Shown here piece after piece: positions 24,739 through 34,036 of a stretch of DNA of 64,000 nt; within the stretch, counting starts at the first letter, position 1; every line of letters starts with the position of its first letter. Source of the stretch: Erysipelotrichaceae bacterium (lineage in GTDB: Bacteria > Bacillota_I > Bacilli_A > Erysipelotrichales > Erysipelotrichaceae); the NCBI GenBank assembly GCA_017404785.1, contig JAFRBQ010000019.1, positions 62,001 through 126,000 of the forward strand, in the 5' to 3' direction. The position numbers were made by a program, and so were the translations under genes. The notes under the pieces were generated by a model. The model had not been told where the DNA came from and searched no databases. It saw only the letters and a program-made list of their open reading frames with translations.

Positions 24739-26473
24739 AGACCATACCTGTAATGAATTGAGAAAAGCCGACGAAGGAAAAAGAGTAAAGCTTGCGGGCT
24801 GGGTAGCCAAGCGCAGAAATCTCGGCTCGATCGTCTTTATCGACTTGAGAGACCGCTATGGTATAACTCAGATCACTTTTGATGAAGCACACGCCGATCT
24901 TGTCAAGGATGTGAGAAATGAGTATGTCATCGAAGTCGATGGCACCGTAGCTTTGAAACAGACACCGAACCCTAAACTGGAGACCGGCGAGATCGAAGTG
25001 CTGGCTGATGCCTGCAAGGTGCTTTCAGCCGCCAAGACGACTCCGATGATCATTGCGGATGAAACGGATGCTTTGGAGGATCTCAGACTCAAATACCGTT
25101 ATCTGGATATCAGAAGAAATCCGATCAAGGAAAAGCTTCTGGTGAGAGACAAGGTCGCTACGATCGTCAGAGATGTATTGCACAAGGATGATTTTGTAGA
25201 AGTTGAAACGCCGATCCTTTCCAAATCAACACCGGAAGGGGCCAGAGACTATCTTGTTCCATCAAGACTCTATAAGGGCAAGTTCTATGCCTTGCCACAA
25301 TCTCCGCAGCAGTATAAACAGCTGCTGATGATCGGCGGTATGGACAGATACTTCCAGATCGCCAGATGTTTCAGAGATGAAGACCTCAGAGCCGACCGTC
25401 AGCCTGAATTCACCCAGATCGATATCGAGATGTCATTTGCGGATGAAGAAGATATCTTTGCGGAAGTTGAAAAGGTGATGAGAGCCGTCTTCAAACAGAT
25501 CAAAGGCATTGATGATCTTGAATTCCCGAGAATAAAGTATGTCGATGCGATGGACAAGTATGGTTCCGATAAACCTGATCTGCGTTTTGACAACGCGATG
25601 GTCAATGTGACTGAACTGTTCAGAGATTCTGAATTTGCTGTGTTCAAAAACTGTGTAGCTGATGGCGGTATCATCAAGTCGCTGACTTTCCATAATGCAG
25701 CAGACAAGCTTTCAAGAAAGAAATTTGATGAACTCAGTGAATTTGTGAAGATCTATAAGGCTAAAGGTGTTGCCTATCTCAAATATGAAAACAGTGAATT
25801 CTCCGGTTCGGTGAATAACGCTCTTCCTTCAGCAGAAAAGGAAGCCCTAAAGGACTTCCTGAAGCTTGAAAACGGTGATGTAGTACTTTTACTGGCCGAC
25901 AGGAAGAATATCGCTGAAACAGCCTTAGGTGCAGTCAGAAAGAAACTTGGCGAAGAGCTTGGACTGATCGATAAAAACAGATTCTGTTTTGAATGGATCA
26001 CGGAGTTCCCGATGTATGAATATTCTGAAGAAGAGGGCAGATGGGTATCGGCTCACCACCCGTTCACAGCACCAAGAGACGAGGATATAGACAAGCTCAC
26101 TAGCGATCAGGCCAACTGCTACTCAAGAGCCTATGACCTGGTATTGAACGGATATGAACTTTTATCAGGTTCAGTGAGGATCCATGATTCTGTAATGCAG
26201 AAGAAGGTCTTTGATGCTTTGGGTCTATCTGAAGAACAGATCAAGAATAAATTCGGTTTCTTCATCGAAGCCTTCGAATATGGTGCACCACCTCATTGCG
26301 GTGTCGGTATCGGTATCGAAAGACTGGTCATGATCCTGACCGGAACCGACAACATCAAGGATGTCGTTGCCTTCCCTAAGACAGCCAGTGCCTATTGCCT
26401 GATGTCGGATGCACCAAATGTGGTCGACCAGGATCAGCTGGATTTCCTGTCTTTGGAAATAAAGAAGGATTGA
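24731..26473 (+). CDS. aspS: Aspartyl-tRNA synthetase (bacterial type)
   Basis: 580 residues, the bacterial form with N-terminal OB anticodon-binding domain (WVAKRRNLGSIVFIDLRD near residue 25) and a GAD insertion domain (about 285-410). Catalytic motifs: EVETPILSKSTPEGARDYLV near 157 (20 residues), FRDEDLRADRQPEFTQIDIE near 216 (20 residues), and GIGIGIERLVMILTG near 520. Tail residues after motif 3 (FPKTASAYCLMSDAP) are typical. Whether it charges only tRNA-Asp or also tRNA-Asn cannot be read from this alone. Starts inside the end of hisS. Confidence 0.97.
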   Translation: MYRDHTCNELRKADEGKRVKLAGWVAKRRNLGSIVFIDLRDRYGITQITFDEAHADLVKDVRNEYVIEVDGTVALKQTPNPKLETGEIEVLADACKVLSAAKTTPMIIADETDALEDLRLKYRYLDIRRNPIKEKLLVRDKVATIVRDVLHKDDFVEVETPILSKSTPEGARDYLVPSRLYKGKFYALPQSPQQYKQLLMIGGMDRYFQIARCFRDEDLRADRQPEFTQIDIEMSFADEEDIFAEVEKVMRAVFKQIKGIDDLEFPRIKYVDAMDKYGSDKPDLRFDNAMVNVTELFRDSEFAVFKNCVADGGIIKSLTFHNAADKLSRKKFDELSEFVKIYKAKGVAYLKYENSEFSGSVNNALPSAEKEALKDFLKLENGDVVLLLADRKNIAETALGAVRKKLGEELGLIDKNRFCFEWITEFPMYEYSEEEGRWVSAHHPFTAPRDEDIDKLTSDQANCYSRAYDLVLNGYELLSGSVRIHDSVMQKKVFDALGLSEEQIKNKFGFFIEAFEYGAPPHCGVGIGIERLVMILTGTDNIKDVVAFPKTASAYCLMSDAPNVVDQDQLDFLSLEIKKD

Positions 26474-26476
26474 TAC

Positions 26477-26515
26477 GGTTAGCCTTTACTAACCATCATG
26501 ATGGCATGATATAAT
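26477..26515 (+). promoter_or_regulatory. Ferredoxin gene promoter with two inverted repeats
   Basis: A TATAAT (26510-26515) is preceded by the perfect 12-bp palindrome CCATCATGATGG (26493-26504), in the spacer position, and by GGTTAG-6-CTAACC (26477-26494). The palindrome is well placed for a repressor. The first inverted repeat has no T tract and is not a good terminator for aspS. Confidence 0.5.
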
Positions 26516-26543
26516 TCTTTTGTAAGTTAAAAGGAGGTTGTAT

Positions 26544-26717
26544 ATGCCAGTAAAAGTTGATCGTGATTTATGTATCGGTTGTGGTGCATGTACAGGTGTT
26601 TGCCCAACCACATCTCTTCAGTTAGATGATGAAGGCAAATCAGTTTGCAATGAGGAAACTTGCATTGATTGCGGTGCTTGCGTTGCAACATGCCCTGTTG
26701 AAGCATTATCACAATAA
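26544..26717 (+). CDS. 2[4Fe-4S] ferredoxin
   Basis: 57 residues. Two clusters of cysteines, CIGCGACTGVCP (10-21) and CIDCGACVATCP (40-51), are the classical binding pattern of the small clostridial-type ferredoxin, a low-potential electron carrier in the cytoplasm. An AAGGAGG ribosome binding site precedes the ATG and a terminator follows, so it is a one-gene unit. Its neighbour miaB is a radical-SAM enzyme that needs electrons, but that link is only suggestive. Confidence 0.96.
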   Translation: MPVKVDRDLCIGCGACTGVCPTTSLQLDDEGKSVCNEETCIDCGACVATCPVEALSQ

Positions 26718-26720
26718 TTG

Positions 26721-26751
26721 AAAACCAAGTTAAAAAACTTGGTTTTTTTAT
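26721..26751 (+). terminator. Terminator after the ferredoxin gene
   Basis: AAAACCAAGTT / AACTTGGTTTT perfect 11-bp stem with an A-rich loop and a T tract. Confidence 0.9.
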
Positions 26752-26776
26752 ACCTATAACATAAAATAAATGTCGT

Positions 26777-28207
26777 ATGAAAAAGGATTATAAGCTGCCA
26801 TCGCTGAATGATGCCAGAGCGCGCAATAAAGAAGTTTCCCAGAAACTTACTTTTATTCTGGACGACAGGTTCAAAGGCATCGGTGAAGGCAAAAAATACT
26901 ATATCATCACTCATGGCTGCCAGGCCAATCAGCGCGATTCCGAGACGATGGCCGGTATTCTGGATGCTTTGTCATATACCCCATGTGAAAATGAAAAGCA
27001 GGCCGATGTCATCATCATCAATACCTGCGCTGTAAGACAAGGCGCTGAAGAGAAGGTGCTTGGCGAAGTCGGAGCTCTCAAAAGAATGAAGACCAATAAT
27101 CCTGATCTGATCATCTGCATTGCCGGATGCATGGCTCAGGAAGAAGCTACGGTCAAACTGATCATGGAGAAATACCGTCAGGTCGATATCGTTTTCGGTA
27201 CACACAATATAACTTCGCTTCCTAAGCTGCTTTATGAAGTCTATACGACCAAGCAGCGCAAGATCGAAGTCTTCTCCAAGATGGGCGAGATCATTGAATC
27301 CGTCCCTGTCACAAGATTCATGTCGCATAAGGCCTGGGTCAATATCATGTATGGCTGTGACAAATTCTGCACTTACTGTATCGTGCCTTATACCAGAGGC
27401 AAGGAAAGATCGCGTGCCAGAGAAGATATCATCTATGAAGTTGAGGAACTGGTCGCCCAGGGCTACAAGGAAGTCTGTCTGCTCGGGCAGAATGTCAATG
27501 CCTATGGCAAGGATATCTCAGATGAATACGGTTTTGGTGATCTGCTTGACGATGTGGCAAAGACCGGCATTAAAAGGATCAGGTTCATGACATCCCATCC
27601 GTGGGATTTCAATGACCGGATGATCGAAGCCATCAGAAACAACAGCAACATCATGCCTTATATTCACCTGCCGATCCAGTCAGGAAATACAGGCATCCTT
27701 AAGAAGATGAACAGAAGATATACAAGGGAAGAATATCTTGAGCTTTTCGATAAACTGAAAAGAGAACTTCCTGGATTTGCGTTCACGACGGATATCATCG
27801 TCGGTTTCCCAAATGAATCCGATGAAGCCTTTGAAGATACGATGAGTGCTGTTGAACACTGTCAGTATGACAACGCTTTTACTTTCATCTATTCAAAAAG
27901 AGAAGGTACGCCGGCTGCTTCTTTTGAAGACAGTATCGATCGCAAGACCAAGGAAGAAAGACTGCAGAGGCTCAATGAAAGAGTTGCCTACTATGCCAAT
28001 CTGAACAATCAGAAATTCAGGGATAAGATCGTGGAAGTTCTGGTCGACGGCATTTCCAAGCGCAATTCCAAGGTCTATTCCGGCTACACTCCGGAAAACA
28101 AGCTCGTCAATTTTACGGGCAGCGATGTAAAGGTCGGAGATCTTGTCAAAGTTAAGATAAAGGAAGTCATGTCGTTCTCACTGAATGGAGAACTGGTCGA
28201 AGAATAA
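26777..28207 (+). CDS. miaB: tRNA-2-methylthio-N6-isopentenyladenosine synthase
   Basis: 476 residues. MiaB adds a methylthio group to i6A37 of tRNAs reading UNN codons. The N-terminal MTTase domain holds the auxiliary cluster cysteines in THGCQANQRDSE, NTCAVRQGAEEK and AGCMAQEE; the radical-SAM motif YGCDKFCTYCIVPYTRG (CxxxCxxC) is near residue 195; a C-terminal TRAM domain covers about 410-475. No Shine-Dalgarno is visible; a TAAAAT nine bases before the ATG may be a -10 box. The MiaB subtype rather than MtaB or YqeV is supported by the QSGNTGILKKMNRRYTREEY segment. Confidence 0.94.
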   Translation: MKKDYKLPSLNDARARNKEVSQKLTFILDDRFKGIGEGKKYYIITHGCQANQRDSETMAGILDALSYTPCENEKQADVIIINTCAVRQGAEEKVLGEVGALKRMKTNNPDLIICIAGCMAQEEATVKLIMEKYRQVDIVFGTHNITSLPKLLYEVYTTKQRKIEVFSKMGEIIESVPVTRFMSHKAWVNIMYGCDKFCTYCIVPYTRGKERSRAREDIIYEVEELVAQGYKEVCLLGQNVNAYGKDISDEYGFGDLLDDVAKTGIKRIRFMTSHPWDFNDRMIEAIRNNSNIMPYIHLPIQSGNTGILKKMNRRYTREEYLELFDKLKRELPGFAFTTDIIVGFPNESDEAFEDTMSAVEHCQYDNAFTFIYSKREGTPAASFEDSIDRKTKEERLQRLNERVAYYANLNNQKFRDKIVEVLVDGISKRNSKVYSGYTPENKLVNFTGSDVKVGDLVKVKIKEVMSFSLNGELVEE

Positions 28208-28228
28208 ACGGATTAGAAAAAGCCGTAG

Positions 28229-28335
28229 TATAATATTTTTGAGGTGAGAGGATGAAGAATTAATTTCCTTAAAACTTATTAAATCGCTTGAATAGGTTTT
28301 AGTTTTCTCAAAGCGAAGAAGGAGATTAATTTTTT
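28229..28335 (+). promoter_or_regulatory. Attenuator leader of the ABC-F gene
   Basis: A TATAAT (28229-28234) is followed by GAGGTGAGAGG and a three-codon ORF (28252-28263). AATTAATTTCCTT (28258-28270) pairs over 13 bases, with one wobble, with AAGGAGATTAATT (28319-28331), followed by six T ending just before the ABC-F start. The right arm contains the AAGGAG ribosome binding site of the gene. A second hairpin, AAAACTTATT / AATAGGTTTT (28271-28300), lies between. A ribosome held on the short ORF would cover the left arm and allow both transcription and translation of the gene. Confidence 0.8.
28252..28263 (+). CDS. Three-codon upstream ORF (MKN) in the ABC-F leader
   Basis: ATG AAG AAT TAA preceded at the right distance by GAGGTGAGAGG. 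Its last sense codon and stop codon are the first six bases of the terminator left arm. Upstream ORFs of about this size are known in leaders of antibiotic-resistance ABC-F genes such as Listeria lmo0919, where inhibitor-stalled ribosomes release termination. Confidence 0.7.
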   Translation: MKN

Positions 28336-29838
28336 ATGCTTAAAATAGATAATTTAACGATAGTGACCAATAAAGGCAGGAAACTGGTAGACGATTTTTG
28401 CTTTGTCCTGAATGATAGAGATAAGGTCGCACTGATCGGTGAAGAGGGCAATGGGAAGTCGACTCTTTTGAAGATCATTGCTGGACTGGAAACTGATTCC
28501 TATGTTTCCTATTCCGGAAAGATCTTTGCTGATGGAAAGATCGGCTATCTGCCTCAGAGCATCGATGAAAGTTTTCTTGATCTTAGTATAGAAGAGTTCA
28601 TCGCCGATGATCTTGATTATTCAATCCTCTACGAGATCATAAACAGGATCCACATTGATTACAGACTGTTTTCCGGAAGGACAATGAAGACGCTCTCGGG
28701 AGGAGAAAGGGTCAAGGCGTCTCTGATAAGGATGCTTTATCAGAAACCGGATATTCTGCTTATGGATGAGCCAAGTAATGACCTAGATCTCAAGACTCTG
28801 ATCTGGCTGGAAGAATTCATCAGGAATACCGATAAAGCTCTGATCTTTGTTTCCCATGATGAGACTCTTTTAAGCAACTGTGCTAACGGGATCCTGCATC
28901 TTGAACAGCTGAAAAGAAAAAGCGAGACAAAGATCACGTATTCCGGACTGGGATATGATGAATACATTAAATCCAGGAATGCCTTTATTTCAAGAAATAA
29001 TATGATCGCTGCCAAGGAAAGAGCTCAGCTGAATAAACAGCTGGAAAAATGGCGTAAGATCTATCAGAGTGTCGAACACCGTCAGAATACTATCAGCAGA
29101 GGGGATCCGCATGGTGCTCAGATGTTGAAGAAAAAAATGCATACGGTCAAGGCACAGGGCAGAAACATCGAAGAAAAAAGAAAGAATCTGACCGACAAAT
29201 ATGAGCCGGAAGAGGCGATCGATGTCTTCTTTGAAGAGGTGAACATCAATCCCAACAAGATCATACTCGATCTTGATATAAATGAACTGAAGATAAATGA
29301 TAGGGTATTGTCAAAGGATATCCATCTTTATGTCGAGGCAAAAGACAAGATCTGTATCATCGGGGATAACGGTACAGGAAAATCGACGCTGATCAGGATC
29401 ATAAAAGATGAACTGTTGAAAAGAGAGGATATCAAAGTCGGCTATATGCCGCAGAACTATTATGAAGTGATGGATTATAATGCCGGAGTCCTGGATTATC
29501 TCTGGGACAGACGAAGTATGGCCGATAGAGCAAAGATCCAGTCCTTTTTAGGAGCACTTAGATTTACAACGGAGGAGATGGAACATCCGATCGGTGAACT
29601 TTCCGATGGTCAGAAATGCAAGATCCTGCTGGTTAAACTCATTCTGGATCGCTGTGAAGTGCTGATACTTGATGAACCGACCAGAAATCTTTCACCATTA
29701 TCAGGCCCGGTCATCAGGAATATCCTGAATGAATATGACGGCTGTATCATTTCTGTCTCCCATGACAGAAAATACATCAGTGAGGTCGCCCGCAAGGTCT
29801 ATGAATTGACTTCGAATGGGCTTTTACTGCTCGAGTGA
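28336..29838 (+). CDS. ABC-F family ATPase, antibiotic-resistance-type ribosome protection candidate
   Basis: 500 residues, two ATPase domains and no membrane part. Walker A motifs GEEGNGKST near residue 35 and GDNGTGKST near 346; signatures LSGGERVKA near 117 and LSDGQKCKI near 419; Walker B LLMDEPSNDLD near 139 and LILDEPTRNLSPLS near 438. The second D-loop (TRNLSP in place of TNHLD) is seen in several resistance-type ABC-F subgroups. The charged linker between domains (about 215-300, with ERAQLNKQLEKW) reaches the ribosomal P/E region in this family. Such proteins displace drugs such as lincosamides, pleuromutilins or streptogramin A from ribosomes. The attenuator leader strengthens this view over a housekeeping Uup or EttA role. 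The drug range cannot be predicted. Confidence 0.85.
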   Translation: MLKIDNLTIVTNKGRKLVDDFCFVLNDRDKVALIGEEGNGKSTLLKIIAGLETDSYVSYSGKIFADGKIGYLPQSIDESFLDLSIEEFIADDLDYSILYEIINRIHIDYRLFSGRTMKTLSGGERVKASLIRMLYQKPDILLMDEPSNDLDLKTLIWLEEFIRNTDKALIFVSHDETLLSNCANGILHLEQLKRKSETKITYSGLGYDEYIKSRNAFISRNNMIAAKERAQLNKQLEKWRKIYQSVEHRQNTISRGDPHGAQMLKKKMHTVKAQGRNIEEKRKNLTDKYEPEEAIDVFFEEVNINPNKIILDLDINELKINDRVLSKDIHLYVEAKDKICIIGDNGTGKSTLIRIIKDELLKREDIKVGYMPQNYYEVMDYNAGVLDYLWDRRSMADRAKIQSFLGALRFTTEEMEHPIGELSDGQKCKILLVKLILDRCEVLILDEPTRNLSPLSGPVIRNILNEYDGCIISVSHDRKYISEVARKVYELTSNGLLLLE

Positions 29839-29853
29839 AGAGGTCTTTCTCAA

Positions 29854-29882
29854 TTGAAAATATAAGTTCGATAAATTATAAT
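29854..29882 (+). promoter_or_regulatory. Promoter of the RNase J-like gene
   Basis: TTGAAA (29854-29859), 17-base spacer, TATAAT (29877-29882), one of the best promoter matches in the window; predicted start near 29889, ribosome binding site GGAGG 7 bases on. Confidence 0.85.
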
Positions 29883-29910
29883 TTTATTAGCGTTTGGAGG
29901 AATATAATTA

Positions 29911-31596
29911 GTGCAGAAAATTCGATTGATGGCGCTTGGCGGTCTTGACGAAGATGGCAAGAACATGTACCTGGTGGAAATTGACGGTGATATTTTTATC
30001 GTGGATGCAGGTCTCAAATATCCAAGCGAGAGTGAACAATTAGGTATTGAATATATTATTCCGGATTTTACTTATCTGCTTGAACATAAAGACAGAGTCA
30101 AGGCAGTGTTTATTTCGCACGGCCACGATGATGTGATGTCAGGCCTGGGGCATCTGCTTGAGGTCATGGATGTGGATGTCTATGCCACAGCTCTTACCGC
30201 CAGGATCCTGGAAGATGAATTCAAAGCCCACAAACTGAAAAACAAGCACATTCATATAATAAAAAGGACCGATGAATTCAAGGTCGCCAATCATACGATC
30301 CATACCTTCCCGGTCATGCAGTCGATAGCTGATGGCGTTGGGTATGCTTTCGAGACCGATTCCGGCATGATCGTCTATACCTCCGAATTCGTCTTTGACT
30401 ATGATTCGCTCAATAAATCCTTCTCAATGGATGTGAGCTCATTGAACAACATCGGCCAGAAAAACGTCCTGGTGCTGATGTCGGAGTCTACAGGTGCCAA
30501 CAGAAGCGGATATACTGCTCCTAAACATCGTATCTCCAATCATATCGAACATTATTTTGAAGAGACCGACAAGCGTCTGATCATCACGCTTTACCGCCAG
30601 AATCTTTTCAGGATCATGGAGATCATTGAACTGGCCAACAAATATCACAAGAAGATCTTCTTCTATGATGAGGAACATGTAAGACTACTGAAGACGGTCG
30701 ATGATCTTGGCTATTACAAACTGCCTAGAAATGTCATCATCGACAAGAATGATTTCAACAATGATCTAAAGGATATCATCTGTATCGTATCCGGATCAGG
30801 AAATGAAGTTTTCAAGCTCATGAACAATATCGCCATCGGTGAAGACAGTTTAATTGAGCTCCATGAAAAAGACACGGTAATCATTGCTTCACCGGTCGTT
30901 CCGGGCACGGAAAAAGATGCGACAGCGATGGAAAACGACCTTTACAAGGCCGGTGTTGAGATCGTCAAGCTCAATGCCAGAGAGATATTGTCCATGCATG
31001 CATCGATCGAAGATCTGAAAATGATGCTTTATCTGATCAGACCGAAGTATTATCTGCCGATCAAGGGTGAATACTCCGATCTTATCAATAATGCGGATAT
31101 TGCGGTGCAGATGGGCTATACACCGGACCGCATCATCATTCTCGACAATGGACAGTTTGCCGATTTTGAAGGCAACAGGCTTGCCTCAACATCGGAACAG
31201 ATCGAACTTGAAGACAAAGCCATCGATTCATCGGATATGCGCAATGTTTCCGGCATGGTCCTAAGAGACAGGGAAAAGTTATCTACAGATGGTGCTATAA
31301 TTTGTGGTGTAGTTCTTGATTTCAAGACGAAGAAAGTCATAGGCGGACCGGACATCCAGTCCCGCGGTGTCATATATCTCAAGGATGCCGATCATATCCT
31401 TTCCGAGATAGGCAATATTCTGATTTCGACCATCGAGCGAAACGTGGAAGAAGGCACCTATGAGAATATGCAGGTCAGGATGGAAGCCAGAGAGGCGATC
31501 TCCCGCTATGTCTTAAGATCCACGGGCAAGGCACCGATGATCTTACCGGCTATCGTCGAAATCAACTTAGGTGAGGATAGTGGCAAGGAAGACTAG
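29911..31596 (+). CDS. rnjB: RNase J2-like protein with degenerate active site
   Basis: 561 residues: metallo-beta-lactamase domain, beta-CASP domain and C-terminal domain of the RNase J family, starting at a GTG after GGAGG. The metal motif is HGHDDVMSG (H70, H72, D74) where active RNase J has HGHEDH; valine 75 replaces a histidine. Q137 (VMQSIADG) stands where NHSIPD has histidine, and E159 (YTSEFVFD) where the active enzyme has Asp. Only the late histidine in SMHASIEDL seems kept. Bacillus RNase J2 shows similar but fewer changes and acts mainly as partner of J1, and it also sits near spoIIIE. So this is probably a J2-like partner or RNA-binding subunit. It overlaps ftsK. Confidence 0.88.
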   Translation: MQKIRLMALGGLDEDGKNMYLVEIDGDIFIVDAGLKYPSESEQLGIEYIIPDFTYLLEHKDRVKAVFISHGHDDVMSGLGHLLEVMDVDVYATALTARILEDEFKAHKLKNKHIHIIKRTDEFKVANHTIHTFPVMQSIADGVGYAFETDSGMIVYTSEFVFDYDSLNKSFSMDVSSLNNIGQKNVLVLMSESTGANRSGYTAPKHRISNHIEHYFEETDKRLIITLYRQNLFRIMEIIELANKYHKKIFFYDEEHVRLLKTVDDLGYYKLPRNVIIDKNDFNNDLKDIICIVSGSGNEVFKLMNNIAIGEDSLIELHEKDTVIIASPVVPGTEKDATAMENDLYKAGVEIVKLNAREILSMHASIEDLKMMLYLIRPKYYLPIKGEYSDLINNADIAVQMGYTPDRIIILDNGQFADFEGNRLASTSEQIELEDKAIDSSDMRNVSGMVLRDREKLSTDGAIICGVVLDFKTKKVIGGPDIQSRGVIYLKDADHILSEIGNILISTIERNVEEGTYENMQVRMEAREAISRYVLRSTGKAPMILPAIVEINLGEDSGKED

Positions 31597-34009
31597 CAAG
31601 AAAAAAGAAGAAAACAAATCGAATAAACTGTTATGGTTTATTCTTTGCATATTATTGGCTGTACTGATCATCATCACTGTCTCCAAGATAGGTATTTTCG
31701 GTATGGTCAGCAGCAATGTTCTGACCTATCTTTTCGGATCGCTGTATGTGATCGTGATCGTTTCAATTTTCTGTTATGGCGTATATGCGCTTTTCATCAA
31801 AGATAATCATGAGATACCAGGCAAATCGCTGGCCGGAGTGATCGTACTTGTTTCAACGATCCTTCTTCTGAATGCCTACATCAACGAAGATGTCATAACA
31901 TTCGGTTCCTATGTTTCTTATCTCAGTGACAACTTCTTGAAAGCCTTCAGGAATGAACCGCTGGCTTTGAGTGGTGGCGTATTGCCTAATTTCTTCAATG
32001 TGCTCTTGCAGAGCCTTCTGGCAAGTCAGGGCACACTCATCATAATCGTTGCTTTATTCATCATCTCAGCGATCCTGATCGTTCCTTTTTCAACCTACAG
32101 GATGGTCTTTGATACGACCAGAGAAACAGTCTCCAATAAACATGAAGAACTGAAGAAACATCGTGAAGAGGAAAGGATCGCCGCTCAGAAAGCTGAAGAG
32201 ATAAGAAAAGCCCGTCAGGCTGAAGAAATGGCAAGACTCGCCGAAGAGGAAGAAAAACGCAAGGAAAAGGAAAAGCAGGCCCTTCTTGAAAGAATGGCTT
32301 TAAAAGAGGAACAGAAGCGGATAGCTGAAGAAAAGCGGAAGAAGGAAGAAGAAAGAAAGAAGAGGGAAGCCATCCTTTCCAAATCTCCGACTTTCATCAA
32401 CCTCAATGAGGAAGAGATCTACGGCAAAAAGAAAAAGAACAGTGAAAATATCATTGGTGAAGAACCTAAAAGCGAAACAAACGAACTTGATGAGCTCGTC
32501 AGGAATGCGCCTAAGGTCCATAAAGTAAAAAGAAGCAACAGTGCCTATCGTCTGCCTAAACCTTATGAGGAATTTCTGGAAGCAGCAAAATCGACTTCTT
32601 CAAGTGTAAACAAGACTTCAGCAGCCGTGAAAGGTGAAAAAGTAATTGAAATATTGAGCAATTTCGGTATCCAGGCGACTCTGCTGAATACTTATATCGG
32701 TCCTTCCGTTACCAAGTTTGAGATCAAACCTGACAGTTCCGTCAAGATCAACAAGATCATGAACATCTCGGACAACATCAAAATGGAACTGGCAGCCAAG
32801 GATATCCGTATCGAAGCCCCGATCCCGGGCAGAAGTGCTGTGGGCATCGAGATCCCTAACGTTGAACCGATCCCGGTAAGAATGCTGGATCTGATCAAGG
32901 GCGTGCCTGCTGAAAAAAGGAAACTGCCTTTACTGTTCTGTCTGGGCAAGGATCTCATGGGCAAGCCGGTCTATTGCGATCTTTCCAAGATGCCGCATCT
33001 TCTGATCGCCGGTGCTACTGGTTCAGGTAAATCTGTATGTATCAACAGTATCATCACTTCCTTCCTTTTAAGGACCAATCCTGATGATGTAAAACTGGTT
33101 CTGGTCGATCCAAAGAAAGTCGAATTTACTCCATATAAGGATATTCCGCATCTTTTATGGCCGATCATTGATGATCCGGTCATGGCCAGCAATATGCTTA
33201 AGAAAGTCGTCGTCATCATGGAAGAGAGATATGATGCTTTTGCGACTGTCGGCGTAAGGAATATCGATGGTTTCAACAGCTATGTGAGCGAATATAACGA
33301 GAATCTCAAATCTGGTGAAGACCAGATGAACAGAATGCCATACATGGTCGTCATCATCGATGAGCTGGCTGATCTTATGGCGATCGCCGGCAAGGATGTT
33401 GAACTGTCCATTCAGAGGATCACTCAGCTCGCCAGAGCTTCAGGCATCCATCTGATCGTAGCGACTCAAAGACCATCCACAGACGTCATTACCGGTCTGA
33501 TCAAGTCAAATATACCTTCAAGGATTTCCTTTGCTGTAGCTTCTTCTATCGACTCCAGAACGATCCTGGATCAGACTGGTGCTGAAAGACTGCTGGGCAA
33601 TGGCGATATGCTGTATTATCCGCAGGGTGAAACTGCGCCAATAAGAATGCAGGGCGTATTCGTTACCGACAAGGAGATAAACAAGATAACTTCCTACGTC
33701 AAATCACAGGCTAAACCGGATTATGAGGATTCATACTATGAATTCCTGACCAATATGAACGGTACGACTGTCATGTCGGCCAGCAGTGTCAATGCGGACA
33801 GTCAGGATTCACTGTATGATGATGTGGTCGAATTTGTAAGAGCGCAGCAGAAAGCTTCAACTTCTCTGCTTCAGAGAAGATTCGGTATCGGCTATAACCG
33901 GGCCGCCAGACTCATCGATACCCTTGAAGATCGAGGCATCATCGGACCGGCCAACGGTTCCAAACCAAGAGAAGTCTATCTGAAAGAAGAAGACGAGATC
34001 GAAGAATAA
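31580..34009 (+). CDS. ftsK: DNA translocase FtsK/SpoIIIE
   Basis: 809 residues from the GTG at 31580, chosen because AGGTGAGGA precedes it; an in-frame GTG at 31571 is the alternative. Four membrane helices (about 20-170), a long charged, coiled-coil-like linker (residues 190-270, many EEK and RKKEEE runs), then the motor with Walker A GATGSGKS near 476 and Walker B VVIIDELADLM near 590. The C-terminal gamma winged helix (about 745-805, LLQRRFGIGYNRAARLIDTL) reads polar DNA signals and activates XerCD. It moves chromosome ends through the closing septum. xerC is in the same window. Confidence 0.95.
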   Translation: MARKTSKKKEENKSNKLLWFILCILLAVLIIITVSKIGIFGMVSSNVLTYLFGSLYVIVIVSIFCYGVYALFIKDNHEIPGKSLAGVIVLVSTILLLNAYINEDVITFGSYVSYLSDNFLKAFRNEPLALSGGVLPNFFNVLLQSLLASQGTLIIIVALFIISAILIVPFSTYRMVFDTTRETVSNKHEELKKHREEERIAAQKAEEIRKARQAEEMARLAEEEEKRKEKEKQALLERMALKEEQKRIAEEKRKKEEERKKREAILSKSPTFINLNEEEIYGKKKKNSENIIGEEPKSETNELDELVRNAPKVHKVKRSNSAYRLPKPYEEFLEAAKSTSSSVNKTSAAVKGEKVIEILSNFGIQATLLNTYIGPSVTKFEIKPDSSVKINKIMNISDNIKMELAAKDIRIEAPIPGRSAVGIEIPNVEPIPVRMLDLIKGVPAEKRKLPLLFCLGKDLMGKPVYCDLSKMPHLLIAGATGSGKSVCINSIITSFLLRTNPDDVKLVLVDPKKVEFTPYKDIPHLLWPIIDDPVMASNMLKKVVVIMEERYDAFATVGVRNIDGFNSYVSEYNENLKSGEDQMNRMPYMVVIIDELADLMAIAGKDVELSIQRITQLARASGIHLIVATQRPSTDVITGLIKSNIPSRISFAVASSIDSRTILDQTGAERLLGNGDMLYYPQGETAPIRMQGVFVTDKEINKITSYVKSQAKPDYEDSYYEFLTNMNGTTVMSASSVNADSQDSLYDDVVEFVRAQQKASTSLLQRRFGIGYNRAARLIDTLEDRGIIGPANGSKPREVYLKEEDEIEE

Positions 34010-34036
34010 TTAACTGGAATTATAAAAAAATACAAG

